Part shown: positions 17,910 through 19,484 of the stretch, piece after piece
Layout: every line of letters starts with the position of its first letter
How positions within the stretch are numbered: position 1 is the first letter of the stretch
From: Jimgerdemannia flammicorona
Taxonomy: Eukaryota; Mucoromycota; Endogonomycetes; Endogonales; Endogonaceae
Length of the DNA: 19,484 bases
Direction of reading: 5' to 3'
Assembly (NCBI GenBank): GCA_003990745.1
Contig: RBNI01002153.1
Location: forward strand, 1-19,484
The notes under the pieces: generated by a model
Seen by the model: the letters and a program-made list of their open reading frames with translations, nothing else
Database searches by the model: none
Told to the model about the DNA's origin: nothing
Position numbers and translations under genes: made by a program

Positions 17910-18580
17910 ATAGTATAGCCAAGTAATTTAACCATATATTATAGAAATAGTATATATATTAATTAATATAGTCAGACTATTATATTCTTGTTGAACTGAG
18001 ATCATCGACATAGTGGTATATATGTATATGTAACTAATATATATCTCAAATATTAAGTAAAGAATCAGATACATAATAATAAGTATTTTAAAGATGATAA
18101 TCTAATCTCTCAGAAGTTATAGAGTGGGATAAAGTCAGATATATATATTATATCTACTTATATTTAGATACAATATATATATTCTTAATAAGAGTAATAT
18201 CAATTGACATATGTTCAAGCTGAAAACTGGTAAACATATATTTTTTAGATATTCTAGCAAGACATATCAACTTTGAAATCTATATAGATATTATATTGTA
18301 ATCTTGTATAATATATAGTTTAATAAAAATGAAAATCAGAAACTCTATATAAATATATCTATTAGAACCTCTACTTTAATCTCTACTTTAATATCTACTT
18401 TAATATCTACTTCAACATCTATATCTTAGTCAGTATAAGTATAACATCTGGTATCAATCTTTTTGATAAAGCAAAATTATTTTTAACTACTATATATATC
18501 TAAGTCAGAGTTATCTGAGCTAAGAATAATGAGAATAGTAAGACTGATAATAATAATGAAGAGTCTATCAAGAGTAAGAA
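17910..18580 (+). mobile_element. Copia-like element, continuation (integrase C-half and linker), truncated
   Basis: The integrase frame resumes with N-S-I-A-K-stop-F-N-H, matching the NGVAE...N block that follows TPQQ in Copia integrases. The C-terminal integrase motif near 18213-18330 reads KTGKHIFFRYSSKTYQL.NLY, then FNKNE, against the usual K..KCIFLGY..KGYRLWD...DV.FDE. A Ser/Asn/Glu/Lys-rich linker follows (NNENSKTDNNNEESIKSKKK near 18525-18585). The reverse transcriptase, RNase H and 3' LTR that should come next are missing. The sequence changes to the TUF1 5' leader around 18580-18590. Confidence 0.7.
18369..18416 (+). repeat. 12-bp minisatellite, four units
   Basis: CTCTACTTTAAT occurs twice, then ATCTACTTTAAT and ATCTACTTCAAC, in tandem without gaps. 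It lies in the linker after the Copia integrase and probably encoded a short repeated peptide there before decay. Confidence 0.8.
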
Positions 18581-18625
18581 AAAGCGGTCGTCTTTTCGCA
18601 AAGGAACTTTGTTGTATATACACCC

Positions 18626-19484
18626 ATGTTCGCTCTACGGACCGCCGCCTCCAGATTTGCAAACCCTGCGGCGCGTGCTGCCTACCCTCAGGCTTCGAGA
18701 AGGGCACTGAATGGCGTCGCGAGAACTTTCGTTGCGTCATCTCACCCGTTGTCGAGCGTCAATGGAAACGTGATTTCTGGTTTGACAAAGCCTTTTTATA
18801 ATTGTGTCGTACAGTCTCGTTGCGTTTTGAAAACCGTTACCCGCAACTACGCCTCCGAATCTGGAAAGTTTTCCCGCTTGAAGCCTCACGTCAACATTGG
18901 CACCATTGGTCACGTCGATCACGCAAAACCACCCTTACTGCTGCCATCACCAAGACGCTTGCTGGAAAAGGCCAGGCCCAATTCATGGATTACAATCAAA
19001 TTGACAAAGCGCCTGAGGAGAAGGCGCGGGGGATCACTATCTCCACCGCACACGTAGAGTATGAAACTGATCACAGGCATTATGCTCACGTCGACTGTCC
19101 GGGGCATGCAGATTATATCAAAAACATGATCACCGGAGCAGCACAGATGGACGGTGCCATAATTGTCGTCTCCGCAACCGATGGACAGATGCCTCAGACC
19201 CGTGAGCATCTTCTTTTGGCAGGTCAGGTTGGCATTAAGGACCTCGTGGTATTCATCAACAAAATTGACGCTATCGACGATCCAGAAATGCTCGAGCTTG
19301 TTGAGATGGAAATGCGAGACTTGCTCTCCCAATATGGATTTGATGGTGAAAAGACGCCCATCGTTATGGGATCCGCGCTCGCGGCCCTCGAGGGTAGGGA
19401 TCCTGATATCGGCGAGAAAGCTATTGAGAAACTTATGAATGCGGTAGATGAGCATATTCCGACGCCTATAAGAGATCTTGAGAA
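18626..19484 (+). CDS. TUF1: Mitochondrial elongation factor Tu (TUF1), 3' end outside window, frameshifted
   Basis: EF-Tu is the GTPase that brings aminoacyl-tRNA to the mitochondrial ribosome. The start [20 protein letters not shown] is a basic, Ser/Ala/Arg-rich transit peptide; about 80 residues precede [14 protein letters not shown]. The P-loop is broken: after GHVDH (ending 18922) one G is missing at 18923-18924, so GGC AAA becomes GCAAAA. In the shifted frame the rest is uninterrupted. It has [17 protein letters not shown] (about 19030), DCPGH (19093-19107), NKID (19258-19269) and GSAL (19366-19380), and runs to IPTPIRDLE at the window end. Residues present are about 286 of a usual ~440. 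No intron fits a one-base gap. The leader before the ATG is only about 40 bp before Copia sequence begins. Either a base was lost in sequencing or this copy is a pseudogene. Confidence 0.9.

Overview
The window looks like nuclear DNA of a filamentous fungus, most likely an ascomycete (Pezizomycotina). The evidence is a fungal-type nuclear gene for mitochondrial EF-Tu with a transit peptide, short GT-AG introns, a relic of a fungal TPR repeat, and several retrotransposon classes carrying RIP-like decay (CAA/CAG and TGG codons turned into stops, TGT into TAT, extreme TA richness). The species cannot be fixed from the sequence alone.

Layout. 1-2008: two LINE-type retrotransposon pieces in opposite orientation. 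One is an inverted 3'-end fragment, the other a longer copy running from the reverse transcriptase to a poly-A tail. 2009-3043: unique sequence with a possible broken exon and a TPR relic. 3044-5792: a head-to-head gene pair of an unrecognised family, with a decayed copy on the minus strand and an intact 423-residue copy on the plus strand. They are separated by an intergenic stretch rich in inverted repeats. 6508-9320: a two-exon minus-strand gene for ubiquitin fused to a cysteine-rich tail. It lies between two related flanking segments; the second carries only the last codons of a lost paralogue. The segment nearer the gene's 3' end holds a 190-bp TA-flanked foldback element. 9594-10136: a plausible three-exon small gene. 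11004-18580: an AT-rich, heavily decayed Copia-like LTR element, split inside its integrase by a DIRS-like tyrosine-recombinase retrotransposon (13059-17909). 18626-19484: mitochondrial EF-Tu (TUF1), cut by the window end and carrying a one-base frameshift in its P-loop.

How the parts relate. The host genes (unknown family, ubiquitin fusion, TUF1) show no functional linkage. The strongest structural result is the nested transposon. The DIRS-like element still has its inverted terminal repeats and an internal complementary region that reads as the reverse complement of its own circle junction. Removing it, with one copy of a 3-bp AGA, restores the Copia integrase reading frame across the site. 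The Copia remnant has no reverse transcriptase and ends about 40 bp before the TUF1 start codon, so the normal TUF1 promoter is missing or replaced. The most interesting host protein is the ubiquitin fusion, whose ubiquitin has glutamine in place of Lys48.
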